Shown piece after piece: positions 34,815 through 44,558 of a stretch of DNA of 64,000 bases. How positions within the stretch are numbered: position 1 is the first letter of the stretch; each line of letters opens with the position of its first letter. The notes beneath the pieces were generated by a model. It searched no databases and was not told the DNA's origin. It saw nothing but the letters and a program-made list of their open reading frames with translations. The stretch spans positions 24,619-88,618 of the forward strand of contig JAGBTZ010000003.1 in the NCBI GenBank assembly GCA_017631055.1, written 5' to 3'. The stretch is from Alistipes sp. Lineage in GTDB: Bacteria; Bacteroidota; Bacteroidia; Bacteroidales; Rikenellaceae. Made by a program: the position numbers and the translations under genes.

Positions 34815-36134
34815 TTACGCTTTCCAATACTTTTCGATAAGTTCAGCCTTGATTGCAACCTCCTCGCGAGTGAAGTACTTTGCAAAGAGGGTCCAAGCGG
34901 TGTCGAGCATCTGCTCGATCTCGATGTTGACGTCAATTGCAAGCAACTTCTCCGAGTAGTCGTGAGCAAACTTCAGAGCACGCTCGTCGTAATCCGAGAG
35001 GTCGAAACCGTTCTCCAACTTGGTCTTTGCATTCGCAGCATCTGCATAGAGGCGCACACAAGCATTCATCACCTGCGGGTGATCCTCGCGGGTCTTCTTA
35101 CCGATAACCAGCTGCTTCAGACGCGACAACGAACGGAACGGGTCAACGATAACCTTACCTGTGTCTGAATCGTTACGCAAGAAGAGCTGACCCTCGGTGA
35201 TGTAACCCGTATTATCGGGAATAGCGTGGGTGATATCGCCACCCGAAAGGGTAGTCACTGCGATAAGGGTAATCGAGCCACCGTTAGGCAACTGTACCGC
35301 CTTCTCGTAGATCTTTGCCAAGTCCGAGTAGAGCGAGCCGGGCATAGAGTCCTTCGAGGGAATCTGGTCCATACGGTTCGACACGATAGCCAATGCATCG
35401 GCGTAGAGGGTCATATCGGTCAGAAGCACCAACACCTTCTCGCCCTTATCCACTGCGAAGTACTCTGCAGCGGTAAGTGCCATATCGGGCACAAGCAGAC
35501 GCTCAACGGGAGGATTCTCGGTAGTGTTCACGAACGATACGATACGGTCCAACGCACCTGCGTTCTCGAATACCTGCTTGAAGTAGAGGAAGTCGTCATT
35601 GGTAAGACCCATACCTCCGAGGATAATCTTATCGGCCTTTGCACGCAGTGCCACGTTCGCCATTACAGCGTTGTAGGGCTGGTCGGGGTCTGCGAAGAAG
35701 GGAATCTTCTGACCCGAAACGATGGTGTTGTTGAGGTCGATACCTGCAATACCCGTAGCGATAAGCTCCGAAGGCTGCTTACGCTTGAAGGGGTTTACCG
35801 TAGGACCACCAATCTCGCGTGCCTCACCCTCAATCTGCTCACCACCCTCGAGCGGCTCGCCGTATGCATTGAAGAAGCGACCTGCCAGATTGTCCGAAAC
35901 CTTCAACTTCGGTGGCTCACCGTGGAATACCACCTCCGAGTCGGTCTTCAAACCCTCCGTTCCGGCAAAAACCTGCAAGGTTACGTTCTCGCCCATAATT
36001 TTTACGACCTGCGCCAGCTTACCGCCTACGGTTGCCAGCTCGTCATTACCCACGCCCGAAGCCTTCAGCGTTACGGTTGCCTTGGTAATGTTGTCGATTT
36101 TGGTATATACTTTTTGAAATGCTCTTGTTGTCAT
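34815..36134 (-). CDS. ntpB: V-type ATPase subunit B (non-catalytic)
   Basis: 439-residue regulatory nucleotide-binding subunit that alternates with A in the V1 head. It lacks the Walker A sequence, as expected, and has the family features AGIDLNNTIVSGQKIPFF, ADPDQPYNAVMA, LLTDMTLYADALA and PGSLYSDLAKIYEKA. It lies 9 bases after subunit A. Confidence 0.95.
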   Translation of the reverse strand: MTTRAFQKVYTKIDNITKATVTLKASGVGNDELATVGGKLAQVVKIMGENVTLQVFAGTEGLKTDSEVVFHGEPPKLKVSDNLAGRFFNAYGEPLEGGEQIEGEAREIGGPTVNPFKRKQPSELIATGIAGIDLNNTIVSGQKIPFFADPDQPYNAVMANVALRAKADKIILGGMGLTNDDFLYFKQVFENAGALDRIVSFVNTTENPPVERLLVPDMALTAAEYFAVDKGEKVLVLLTDMTLYADALAIVSNRMDQIPSKDSMPGSLYSDLAKIYEKAVQLPNGGSITLIAVTTLSGGDITHAIPDNTGYITEGQLFLRNDSDTGKVIVDPFRSLSRLKQLVIGKKTREDHPQVMNACVRLYADAANAKTKLENGFDLSDYDERALKFAHDYSEKLLAIDVNIEIEQMLDTAWTLFAKYFTREEVAIKAELIEKYWKA

Positions 36135-36143
36135 AGCGCGGAA

Positions 36144-37901
36144 TTATTTATACTGCTGCTGGTTTACCAATTTCTCTATCTGCGCCTTGTAGTCGAAGAA
36201 CTTCTCGGACTGCCACTCGGCGTAGTTCATCTGACGGAAGAGGTTGATGAGCGACTTGAAGAAGTGCGAGCAAGCCTCGAAATCGTCAAACTCGAAGTCG
36301 TGGTGGCACACGTCAAGTACCAACTCGTACATCATCTTCTGACGCTCGATAGGACAGTTCGCATCGATGTCGTCAAATGCATCCTGCTGGAGGATTACGA
36401 AGTCGATCAATTCGCCCTTCCAGAAACGCTCGTGGTAATCTACGGGTACACCGTCATCACCGAGGATGTTAATCTGGTCGTTAGCCTCCTTACCGCGCTG
36501 AACGATGGTCTTACCCTCGTACACGAGGTCTACCCAATCCTTCTCGATATGCTCATCGAGGTAAGAGCGGATTTCGGGGTACTCCAAGTATTTCGAATAC
36601 GAATCAATCGGGTCGATAGCGGGGTAGCGCTTCGAGTCTGCACGACCCTGCGAGAGGGCGTAGAAGCAACGTGCAGCCTTCTTTGTAGACTCGGTAACGG
36701 GCTCCTTGAGGTTACCACCCGCAGGCGATACCGTACCGAGGAATGTAACCGAACCTGTCTCGCCATTGTAGAGCTTAACCAAGCCCGCACGAGCGTAGAA
36801 GTTCGAGATGATTGCCGAGAGGTCCATCGGGAACGCATCCTGACCCGGAAGCTCCTCCAGACGGTTAGACATCTCACGCAGAGCCTGAGCCCAACGCGAT
36901 GTAGAGTCGGCCATAACCAACACCTTCAGACCCATCGAGCGGTAGTACTCACCGATAGTCATACCGGTATAAACCGATGCCTCACGAGCCGCAACGGGCA
37001 TGTTCGAGGTGTTACAGATGATGATTGTACGCTCCATAAGCTTGTGGCCTGTGCGGGGGTCGGTAAGTTCAGGGAACTCGGCGAAGATCTCCACAACCTC
37101 GTTTGCACGCTCACCGCACGCTACGATGATGATAACATCCGCATCTGCCTGTTTCGAGATAGCGTGCTGAAGCACAGTCTTACCTGCACCGAACGGACCC
37201 GGGATAAAGCCGGTACCGCCCTCTGCCAGCGGGTTGAAGGTGTCGATTGCACGAACACCGGTCTCCATCACGCGCGAAGGACGAGGCTTCTCGGTATAGC
37301 AGCGAACAGCCTGCTTCACGGGCCACTTCTGTACCATCGTGATATTGTACTCGTTGCCGTCAACATCCGCAACGACTGCGATTGTGTCGGTAACCTTATA
37401 CTCGCCTGCCTCGGCAACGCTCTTTACGGTGTAGTTACCGGTCATGATGAACGGCACCATAATCTTGTGTGCCACCCACTGCTCCTGCACCTCTCCGAGC
37501 CACGAAGCTGCGCTCACCTTATCGCCAACCTTTGCCAACGGCTTGAAATCCCACTTCTTCTCGAAGTCGAGAGGCTCGGTAATCGAACCACGCTCGATGA
37601 ACAGACCGTCCATCTTTGCCAAGTCGTTCTGCAAACCATCATAATTCTGCGAGAGAAGACCCGGTGCCAAGGTCGCCTCGAGCATGTGACCCTCGAACTC
37701 AACCTTATCGCCGACCTTCAGACCGCGTGTACTATCGTACACCTGCACATAGGCATCATCGCCTACAACCTTGATGACCTCTGCCATCATCTTGGTATCA
37801 CCGCAGTGAACGAAGCAGATTTCGTTCTGACCCACCGCACCGTCAGCATTGACAATCACGATGTTCGAGATGATACCCTTTACAAGTCCTGTAGTTTTCA
37901 T
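36144..37901 (-). CDS. ntpA: V-type ATPase catalytic subunit A
   Basis: 585-residue ATP-hydrolysing subunit. The Walker A motif is GPFGAGKT (235-242); the A-specific long non-homologous region lies at about 110-200, and the catalytic GER (CGERANEV) and MADSTSRWAQALREMSNRL segments follow. The operon order with DUF2764 before A is as in Chlamydiae and other Bacteroidetes. Confidence 0.96.
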   Translation of the reverse strand: MKTTGLVKGIISNIVIVNADGAVGQNEICFVHCGDTKMMAEVIKVVGDDAYVQVYDSTRGLKVGDKVEFEGHMLEATLAPGLLSQNYDGLQNDLAKMDGLFIERGSITEPLDFEKKWDFKPLAKVGDKVSAASWLGEVQEQWVAHKIMVPFIMTGNYTVKSVAEAGEYKVTDTIAVVADVDGNEYNITMVQKWPVKQAVRCYTEKPRPSRVMETGVRAIDTFNPLAEGGTGFIPGPFGAGKTVLQHAISKQADADVIIIVACGERANEVVEIFAEFPELTDPRTGHKLMERTIIICNTSNMPVAAREASVYTGMTIGEYYRSMGLKVLVMADSTSRWAQALREMSNRLEELPGQDAFPMDLSAIISNFYARAGLVKLYNGETGSVTFLGTVSPAGGNLKEPVTESTKKAARCFYALSQGRADSKRYPAIDPIDSYSKYLEYPEIRSYLDEHIEKDWVDLVYEGKTIVQRGKEANDQINILGDDGVPVDYHERFWKGELIDFVILQQDAFDDIDANCPIERQKMMYELVLDVCHHDFEFDDFEACSHFFKSLINLFRQMNYAEWQSEKFFDYKAQIEKLVNQQQYK

Positions 37902-37907
37902 ATTGTG

Positions 37908-38741
37908 TTATTGTTTATTTATCAAATCTTTGCCATCGAGCTCAGCGAGCAGTCGCTCGAACATCTCTCGACCATGACGCACGTCAAGGGTGCTCCAACG
38001 TGCCACCATATTGACCTTCACCAGATATGCCATGATGGCGTTGATGTCGAAGTAGTCGAACGTCGAGAGTTCGCCCGCCTCGTTCCAGCGGATAAGGTCG
38101 ATTTTGCGCTCCTTCTCGAGCAAGTTCTGCTCATCGTTCACCGCTGCAATGACTCCATCCACAAAGGCATATTCGCCTCTCAGACCGAAGTCTGCTGCCG
38201 AACTGCGCTGAAGCTGCTCGACAACGTCGCCCTCGCCGATGGTCACCTCCTCAATGGGGCGTGACTGCGAACGGGCTACGGCCGCTGCCAGAATGTTGCG
38301 CAGTGTGCGGTCGAACGACGACCACTCACGCAGAAAACGGCATCCCGAGTGGGTGCACTCCTCGTAATAAGCCTCGAAGAGCGACTTCTCGAATCGTTTG
38401 CCGACATCAACCATCTCGGCCTCCTCTCCCTCGGGATTGGCGTATGCCCTAATTACGTTGGCAATGCGCTGAGGAAGGTGTGTCGGGTTTGCCATCTCTG
38501 CCTCAATCTCCTCACGCGAGAGGTTGCCCAGTGCGTTGTGTGCTGCGCTACCGTTGCGGAGGTTTGCGAGGTTTTCGCAATCGTAGTAGGTGTAGAGCAG
38601 ACGAACTGCTGCGGCATCACCCTGCGATACGACCTCCAAAATCTCTTCGACAATCGACTTCGAATCGAATCCTTTGGTGTCGGCATCGAGAGCGTACTCC
38701 CTCAAACCCGCTACAAGTGCGTAGTAGTTGCTTGCAAACAT
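37908..38741 (-). CDS. DUF2764 protein of the V-ATPase operon (candidate C-subunit analog)
   Basis: 277-residue helical cytoplasmic protein opening NYYALVAGLREYALDADTKG, a DUF2764 feature. It sits between subunits E and A with 5-6-base gaps. Archaeal and Enterococcus operons carry subunit C (the socket between rotor and K ring) near this position, and no C, F or G gene is present here. Established context: the same E-DUF2764-A-B-D-I-K order is found in Chlamydia. I infer it replaces subunit C; there are no motifs that prove it. Confidence 0.8.
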   Translation of the reverse strand: MFASNYYALVAGLREYALDADTKGFDSKSIVEEILEVVSQGDAAAVRLLYTYYDCENLANLRNGSAAHNALGNLSREEIEAEMANPTHLPQRIANVIRAYANPEGEEAEMVDVGKRFEKSLFEAYYEECTHSGCRFLREWSSFDRTLRNILAAAVARSQSRPIEEVTIGEGDVVEQLQRSSAADFGLRGEYAFVDGVIAAVNDEQNLLEKERKIDLIRWNEAGELSTFDYFDINAIMAYLVKVNMVARWSTLDVRHGREMFERLLAELDGKDLINKQ

Positions 38742-38746
38742 ATCAA

Positions 38747-39358
38747 TTATGCCTTATAGAGCATTTGTGAAACCTTCTCGCGGAGATACTCCTTCAAGAG
38801 TGCATCGAAGCTCTCATCAGAGAACGAGATGTAGTAGCCACCATTCTTGGCGCCCACCTTGAAACCACTCTTCACATCCTTCGAGTAACCTACCTCAATG
38901 CCGGCTGCGAGCAACTCCTTTGCACTCTTCTCGAATGCAGCCGTAAACTCTGCCTTGTGAGCCTCGGGGAGCAGTGCGTTGAGCTCAACCTGCGAAGCTG
39001 CGCCATTCCAGTTGCGGGCAACCTCGAGCAACATCTCCTTAACGAAGGCAGCATCCAGCGTTGCACTCTTCACTGCCTCAGAGGTGCTCTTTGCGATAAT
39101 CATCTCAGCAATTTCGGCCTTGATTTTTGCAACAGCCTGCTTGCCTGCCAAAGCAATCTCGGTCATTGTGTTCTTTTCGATATCCTCAGCCTTGCTCTGA
39201 GCCGCCTTAACGACAGCCTCAGCCTTGGCCTCTGCCTCTGCGAGGATTTTGGCAGCCTCGGCCTTCGCCTCTGCAACCATGCGCTCGCCCTCGGCACGTC
39301 CCTTTTCCAGACCCTCTCCGTAGAGTTTTTCGGTCAATTCTTGAAGTTTGTTTGCCAT
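38747..39358 (-). CDS. ntpE: V-type ATPase subunit E (peripheral stalk)
   Basis: 203 residues. The N-terminal 100 residues form an Ala/Glu/Lys-rich coiled coil (with MVAEAKAEAAKILAEAE), then a globular C-terminal domain that contacts the B subunit, with the ending EYLREKVSQMLYKA. First gene of the operon, with a consensus promoter upstream. Normally pairs with subunit G, which is not present. Confidence 0.88.
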   Translation of the reverse strand: MANKLQELTEKLYGEGLEKGRAEGERMVAEAKAEAAKILAEAEAKAEAVVKAAQSKAEDIEKNTMTEIALAGKQAVAKIKAEIAEMIIAKSTSEAVKSATLDAAFVKEMLLEVARNWNGAASQVELNALLPEAHKAEFTAAFEKSAKELLAAGIEVGYSKDVKSGFKVGAKNGGYYISFSDESFDALLKEYLREKVSQMLYKA

Positions 39359-39420
39359 AGTTTTATCTATTGTTATTGTTGATTTTGATTACTTACCCTT
39401 GCTTAAAAATTAACGGCGCG

Positions 39421-39452
39421 CAAATATACCTATTTTTATCCGCAATACCAAA
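39421..39452 (-). promoter_or_regulatory. Promoter of the V-ATPase operon
   Basis: Minus strand: TTTG (39452-39449), 20-base spacer, TATATTTG (39428-39421), then a leader of about 60 bases rich in A and T. Matches the Bacteroidetes consensus. Confidence 0.75.
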
Positions 39453-39506
39453 ATATATTTAGGACAAATTGCCCAAAAAGAGAGTTGTTGGCGAAAAGTG
39501 GAAAAC

Positions 39507-39543
39507 AAAAAATCGGAGCAAAGGTGAAATTGCTCCGATTTTT
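39507..39543. terminator. Terminator downstream of DUF4301 gene
   Basis: Stem AAAATCGGAGCAA/TTGCTCCGATTTT, perfect, followed by Ts on the minus strand. It lies 29 bases after the DUF4301 stop and separates it from the V-ATPase promoter. Confidence 0.85.
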
Positions 39544-39571
39544 GGACTTTCTGAACATTGGCTATTTGCGC

Positions 39572-41005
39572 CTATTGATGTTGTGGTCGCAGCAAATCCT
39601 GTACTACCTTGACCGGCGAGAAGGTCGAGATTGGGACATCTACAAAGATAGTATTCCACTTCGCCATTGCGCCATTCCACAAGCCCGGCAACTCCTGTGC
39701 ACGAAGGGTGCGACCACCGCTCGACTTCGATGATATAAAGCCTGTTTCGGGGTCGGTGTATTGCGTGAGGTCGAACTTTGTACCATCGGCTCTGCGCACT
39801 CCACAGACCAAATCCACGGGATTGAAGTGGGTGGCCGACTTCATTAGCGGCATATCGTCCGGCGAGATCTGGCTCGACTCGGCAATCTGCAGCGACTGGG
39901 TGCCATCGGGGCTGGATACCCAGAATGGGCCACCGCCCGGCTCGCCCTCGTTGCGTACCATTCCGCAAACGCGAATCGGGCGGTCGAGAATCGAACGAAG
40001 AAGGTCGATACTATACTCGGCGGGGAGCTTGACGCAAAGCTGTTGCTCGACAAAATCTGCGACTTTTTGAACATCGGCTTCTCCGCTGTTTAATTTGGCT
40101 AAAAATTCTGCTGCATCAGCTTGTAATCCAATCAAAATGCCGGCAAGTGCCCTCTTGTAGGTGACCGTATCGCCTTTGCGTGCATCGGTTGTTACGTTGT
40201 CGATATTCTTGACGAAGATGATGTCGGCATCAATCTCGTTCAGGTTCTCGATAAGCGCACCGTGACCTGCGGGGCGGAAGAGGAGTTTGCCCTCATCGGT
40301 CAGGAAGGGTGTGTTGTCGGGATTTACGGCAATGGTGTCGGTCGAGGATTTCTGTACCGAGAACGAAATTTCGTACTTCACACCAAATTTCGCCTCGTAG
40401 TGGGCAAGTTTTTCGTCAAGCAGCGAACGGAAACCCTCGATGTGTTCGGGCGAAACCGTGAAGTGAATCTTCACAACTCCGTTCGATGAGGCGTACATTG
40501 CACCTTCGGCCAAGTGCTCCTCGACAGCCTTGCGATTGCCATCGGGGTAGGAGTGGAATGTGACCAAGCCCTTGGGCTTTGCTCCATAGCAAAGACCGCT
40601 CTTGACGATAGCATCAACCTTGGCCTTGTCGTCGCTCTCGGCATTGAGGTATTGCTGCAATTCGGGGTAGAAGGCGAATTTGTTGAGGTTGTCGAGCAGT
40701 TGGTCGATGCCGGGGCCTCGCTTGCCCTCGTTTACAAACTCGAAGAGTTCTTTGAACATTCGGGTCGCTGCGCCCGATGCGGGTACGAATTTTTGGATTT
40801 TAAGTCCCGGGGCTGCCGCTTCGTATTGAGCTACAGCGTTGTCGACCTCCTCGGCCGAGAGGATGCGGATGCCGTTTTCGGGCGATGCGGCAGACACAAC
40901 TTTCAGGAATGGAAATCCTTTTTTGAAGTTCTCGATTTGGCGCTCAACCTGCTCAACGGTAAGACCATGAGCCTCGATTTGCGCCCGTTCTTTTTCGGTA
41001 AACAT
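39572..41005 (-). CDS. DUF4301 family protein
   Basis: A 477-residue cytoplasmic protein of the DUF4301 family, found in Bacteroidetes. The segments KFVPASGAATRMFKELF and GLVTFHSYPDGNRKAVEEH are typical, and GNRKAVEEH with FRPAGHGALIENLNEIDADI suggests a nucleotidyltransferase-like fold: the PASGAATRMF loop resembles a nucleoside-triphosphate sugar-binding turn. That reading is inference; the function is not established. I start at ATG 41005 because the upstream in-frame extension passes through the promoter. Faces murB divergently. Confidence 0.82.
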   Translation of the reverse strand: MFTEKERAQIEAHGLTVEQVERQIENFKKGFPFLKVVSAASPENGIRILSAEEVDNAVAQYEAAAPGLKIQKFVPASGAATRMFKELFEFVNEGKRGPGIDQLLDNLNKFAFYPELQQYLNAESDDKAKVDAIVKSGLCYGAKPKGLVTFHSYPDGNRKAVEEHLAEGAMYASSNGVVKIHFTVSPEHIEGFRSLLDEKLAHYEAKFGVKYEISFSVQKSSTDTIAVNPDNTPFLTDEGKLLFRPAGHGALIENLNEIDADIIFVKNIDNVTTDARKGDTVTYKRALAGILIGLQADAAEFLAKLNSGEADVQKVADFVEQQLCVKLPAEYSIDLLRSILDRPIRVCGMVRNEGEPGGGPFWVSSPDGTQSLQIAESSQISPDDMPLMKSATHFNPVDLVCGVRRADGTKFDLTQYTDPETGFISSKSSGGRTLRAQELPGLWNGAMAKWNTIFVDVPISTFSPVKVVQDLLRPQHQ

Positions 41006-41038
41006 ATCTTTTGGTTTAATTATGATTGCTTTGTTCTC

Positions 41039-41070
41039 CAAAGTTACGGAATTATTTTTTAACTTTGCAA
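41039..41070 (-). promoter_or_regulatory. Promoter for the DUF4301 gene
   Basis: Minus strand: TTG (41070-41068), 21-base spacer, TAACTTTG (41046-41039), start codon 33 bases downstream. It overlaps the murB -7 box on the other strand. Confidence 0.6.
41060..41067 (+). promoter_or_regulatory. -7 promoter element TAACTTTG for murB
   Basis: TAACTTTG matches TAnnTTTG and ends only 5 bases before the murB ATG at 41073. The transcript would have almost no leader. The -33 element is poor: the nearest TTTG is 26 bases upstream. Confidence 0.45.
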
Positions 41071-41072
41071 CA

Positions 41073-42083
41073 ATGATAAGAGTTTTTGAAAATATAGACC
41101 TGCGTGAGCGCAATAGTTTTCATGTTGCGCAACGGGCAATGCGCCTTGTCGAGTTTGATAAGGCGGAGGAGTTGCCTACGCTTTTCGAAGAGTTGTGTTC
41201 GGAGCGCTGGATGGTGCTCTCGGGCGGTAATAATATCCTCTTCACTCGGGATTATGATGGTACGCTGATAACCCCTTGCGGATGTGATATCAGAGTTGTG
41301 GCGGAGAACGAACATGAGGTAGAGGTTGAGGTCGAGGCCGGTCTCGAGTGGGACGACCTGGTGCAGTGGTGTGTCGAGCGAGGGCTGTGGGGTATCGAGA
41401 ATTTGTCGCTTATCCCGGGCAAGGTCGGTGCCGCTCCGGTGCAGAATATCGGCGCCTATGGAGTTGAGGCTAAGGATGCCATCCGTGCGGTGACGATGTA
41501 TGTGCCCGAGAGTGGTAAGTTCCTCACCTTGGCAGCCGAACATTGCGATTTTGGCTATCGCGAGAGTGTCTTTAAGCAATCGTTGCGAGGCAAGGTCGTG
41601 ATTACCTCTGTGACATTCCGATTTGGTAAGGAACCCCGCCCGATTTTGGGTTATGGTGATGTAATTCGTGAGGTTGAGGCGCGAGGTGGTGCTACGTTGA
41701 GCAATATCCGTGAGGCAATCTGCGATATACGCCGCTCGAAGCTGCCCGATACGGCCGTTTTGGGTAATGCCGGCAGTTTTTTCAAAAATCCGGTAGTGGA
41801 TGTCGCTGTTGCCGAGAGGCTGCGTGTGGATTATCCCGAAATGCCACTCTACCCCTTGGCAGAGCAGGGAAAGGTGAAGCTGGCTACGGGTTGGCTTATC
41901 GATAAGGCCGGGCTGAAGGGGAGCCGAGATGGGGCGGTTGGCGTTCACGAGCGTCAGGCGTTGGTTTTGGTTAATCATGGCGGCGCAACCGGTGGAGAGG
42001 TTATCGCTTTTGCCCGCAAAGTGCAGGAGCGTGTGAAAGAGTGCTTCGGCATCGAAATCGACACCGAGGTCAATATCCTCTGA
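41073..42083 (+). CDS. murB: UDP-N-acetylenolpyruvoylglucosamine reductase
   Basis: Reduces the enolpyruvyl moiety to make UDP-MurNAc, a cytoplasmic step of peptidoglycan synthesis; FAD and NADPH dependent. 336 residues. FAD-binding motifs LSGGNNILF and LIPGKVGAAPVQNIGAYG, the YRES.F motif of type I MurB, catalytic Ser in LGNAGSFFKNP and Glu in the C-terminal IDTEVNIL are all present. I start at ATG 41073; the upstream ATG at 41022 would include the promoter. First gene of a murB-tilS-holA unit. Confidence 0.94.
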   Translation: MIRVFENIDLRERNSFHVAQRAMRLVEFDKAEELPTLFEELCSERWMVLSGGNNILFTRDYDGTLITPCGCDIRVVAENEHEVEVEVEAGLEWDDLVQWCVERGLWGIENLSLIPGKVGAAPVQNIGAYGVEAKDAIRAVTMYVPESGKFLTLAAEHCDFGYRESVFKQSLRGKVVITSVTFRFGKEPRPILGYGDVIREVEARGGATLSNIREAICDIRRSKLPDTAVLGNAGSFFKNPVVDVAVAERLRVDYPEMPLYPLAEQGKVKLATGWLIDKAGLKGSRDGAVGVHERQALVLVNHGGATGGEVIAFARKVQERVKECFGIEIDTEVNIL

Positions 42084-42109
42084 TTGTCTGTTGAAAGAGA
42101 GAGTTTGAT

Positions 42110-43468
42110 ATGGCTGAAAATAATAGCATATTTATTGAGCGCTTCCGCAAGTATGTGAGTGATAACGAACTCTTTACGGCGGATGATAAGATTTTGCTGA
42201 CGGTTTCGGGCGGAGTCGATTCGATGGTAATGCTCTCGCTCTTCACGGAGTGCGGTTACAAAGTGGGTGTTGCTCACTGCAACTTCTGCTTGCGAGGCGC
42301 TGAGAGTGATGAGGATGAGGTGCTGGTGGCCGAGGAGGCTCACAAGCGAGGCGTGGAGTGCTATAACAAGCGATTCGATACGCAGGGCGAGATGGAGCGC
42401 ACGGGTGAGTCGATGGAGATGGCTGCGCGAAGGTTGCGATATGAGTGGTTTGACGAGTTGTGTGCCGAGCATGGATACTCGGTTATCGCTGTGGCTCACC
42501 ATATTGACGACTCGATAGAGACCTTCTTTATCAATCTGTTGCGAGGAACGGGTCTGCGCGGATTGACGGGTATAACCACCCGCCGCAATAATATAATCCG
42601 CCCGTTGATGTTCGCTACGCGCAAGGAGATTACCGAGTATGCCGTGTCGCACCATATCCCCTACCGTGAGGATTCGTCTAATCGCTCGACAAAGTATCTG
42701 CGCAATAAAATCAGGCTCGGCTTGGTGCCGATGATTCGTGAGATAAATCCGAAATTCACCTCGCTGATGCGTGGTAATATAGCCCATTTGGCCGAAGCGC
42801 AACGATTTGTGAATTATGCAATTGACATCATCCGCCAAACGGCTGTCGAGCAGAGGGATGGTATTCACTACCTCCGCCTGGAGCGCCTGGGCGATAATAT
42901 CCCGCAAGGCTTTGTGGCTTACGAGATTCTCAGCTCGGTGTATGGATTTAAGAGCGATGTGGTCAATGCGCTGATGAGGGCCTATCACAGTGGAGTTTCG
43001 GGCAAGCGATTCTACTCTAAGGAGTGGGTGGCCTACCTCGAGCGTGGCGAGATTGCAATTACTCCAATCGCAGATGATGACGATTGCGAGGTTGTGGTCA
43101 ATGAGGATGATATGCGCTCGTTCTGCGGTAACTCGGTGCTCTATTATGAACATACCGATATTGACCAGATACAGACCTTTGGAGTGCCCGAAAATATGGC
43201 GCAAATAGATGCCGATGCGTTGCACTATCCTCTGCGCCTACGCCGCTGGAAGCCAGGTGATTGGTTTGTGCCTTTCGGGATGTCGGGGCGCAAGAAGGTG
43301 GGTGATTTTCTGACCGATACGAAGGTCTCGGCCCCCGAGCGCAAACGGCAGTTTGTGTTGCTCTCGGGCGATGATATTGTGTGGGTTGTCGGTCGGAGGA
43401 TTGACGATAGATTTGCACTCACCTCCAAGAGTGAAAATGTACTGAAAATCACAAGGGAAATTATCTGA
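42110..43468 (+). CDS. tilS: tRNA(Ile)-lysidine synthetase
   Basis: Modifies C34 of the AUA-reading isoleucine tRNA to lysidine with ATP and lysine. 452 residues: PP-loop ATPase domain with SGGVDSMVML near residues 30-39 and the AHHIDDSIETFFINLLRGTG segment, a middle domain, and the C-terminal TilS domain containing RLRRWKPGDWFVPFGM and the GRRIDDRF motif. An essential function in most bacteria. It is 26 bases after murB and 2 bases before holA. Confidence 0.95.
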   Translation: MAENNSIFIERFRKYVSDNELFTADDKILLTVSGGVDSMVMLSLFTECGYKVGVAHCNFCLRGAESDEDEVLVAEEAHKRGVECYNKRFDTQGEMERTGESMEMAARRLRYEWFDELCAEHGYSVIAVAHHIDDSIETFFINLLRGTGLRGLTGITTRRNNIIRPLMFATRKEITEYAVSHHIPYREDSSNRSTKYLRNKIRLGLVPMIREINPKFTSLMRGNIAHLAEAQRFVNYAIDIIRQTAVEQRDGIHYLRLERLGDNIPQGFVAYEILSSVYGFKSDVVNALMRAYHSGVSGKRFYSKEWVAYLERGEIAITPIADDDDCEVVVNEDDMRSFCGNSVLYYEHTDIDQIQTFGVPENMAQIDADALHYPLRLRRWKPGDWFVPFGMSGRKKVGDFLTDTKVSAPERKRQFVLLSGDDIVWVVGRRIDDRFALTSKSENVLKITREII

Positions 43469-43470
43469 TA

Positions 43471-44541
43471 ATGGCAAAAAGTACACTCAAATTCAAAGAT
43501 AGCATCACGGCTTTTGACTCTCTGTCGAGGGATATAGCGGCACGCAAATTTGCGCCGATATATCTGCTTATGGGCGAAGAGTCGTTCTTTATTGACCGTC
43601 TGTGTGAGCAGCTCTCCGGCTCGATATTGAGCGAAGCGGAACGCTCGTTCAACCAGATTACGCTCTATGGTAAGGATAGCGATGCGGGTACGGTGGTGAA
43701 CTATTGCCGTCAGATGCCGATGATGGGTGCGTATGAGGTTATTATCCTCAAGGAGGCGCAGCAACTGCGTGATATCGAGAAACTTTCGCTCTACACGACC
43801 AAGCCTTCGGCTACGACTATTTTGGTGATTTGCCACAAGGAGAAAAATGTCGACAAACGCTCCCAGCTCTACAAGAGTGCAGCGGCTAATGGTGTGGTTT
43901 TCGAGTCGATACGTCCGCGAGATTATGAGATAGGGCCCTGGCTCTCGGAGTTTATCGCATCAAAGGGGTGCTCGATAACGCAGAAGGGGTTGGCGATGCT
44001 GACCGACCACCTCGGAACCGATATTTCGAAGATTTCGAACGAGATTGGCAAGTTGCTGGTGTCGCTGCCCGAGGGTACTCGCCAGATTACCGAGCAACAT
44101 ATCGAGGAGAATGTGGGTATATCGAAGGATTTTAACAACTTCGAGTTGTGTCGCGCGGTGGTTACGAGGGATGTGAAACGAGCCCTGACCATAGCCGAAC
44201 ACTTTGCCCGTAATCCGAAGGATAATCCGCTGTTGGTTACGGTGTTGGCGCTGTTCGGCAAGTTCCGCGAGATGTTTGTTATTAACTATCTGCGTTGGCA
44301 ATCGAGGCGCAAGCAGACTCCATTCCCGAGCGATGCGGAGCTGATGGGGCTTGCTAAAATCAACAACATCTATGCACTCAAAGAGGCGAAAGAGATCTCG
44401 GCTCAGTGGCAGAATAGTAAGGTCTTTGCGGTGCTCGGATTGTTGCGCGAGTACGATGCCAAGAGCAAGGGTGTCAATGCCGGAGGTGCAACCGAAGGCG
44501 AACTTTTGAGAGAGTTGTTGCTTAAGATATTTATGCAGTAA
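43471..44541 (+). CDS. holA: DNA polymerase III subunit delta
   Basis: Clamp-loader subunit that opens the sliding clamp. 356 residues, with the N-terminal IYLLMGEESFFIDRLCEQL pattern, a PMMGAYEVIILKEAQQL segment, and the helical C-terminal domain that oligomerises with the other loader subunits. No Walker motif is expected in delta. Starts two bases after the tilS stop. Confidence 0.9.
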   Translation: MAKSTLKFKDSITAFDSLSRDIAARKFAPIYLLMGEESFFIDRLCEQLSGSILSEAERSFNQITLYGKDSDAGTVVNYCRQMPMMGAYEVIILKEAQQLRDIEKLSLYTTKPSATTILVICHKEKNVDKRSQLYKSAAANGVVFESIRPRDYEIGPWLSEFIASKGCSITQKGLAMLTDHLGTDISKISNEIGKLLVSLPEGTRQITEQHIEENVGISKDFNNFELCRAVVTRDVKRALTIAEHFARNPKDNPLLVTVLALFGKFREMFVINYLRWQSRRKQTPFPSDAELMGLAKINNIYALKEAKEISAQWQNSKVFAVLGLLREYDAKSKGVNAGGATEGELLRELLLKIFMQ

Positions 44542-44558
44542 GTCGTATTATATAGGAG

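Noticed and set aside
35226-38264. Open plus-strand frame of about 1012 codons
   Set aside because: It lies antisense to V-ATPase B and A, both certain, and its protein has no recognisable features. Long antisense frames are common here because of codon bias.
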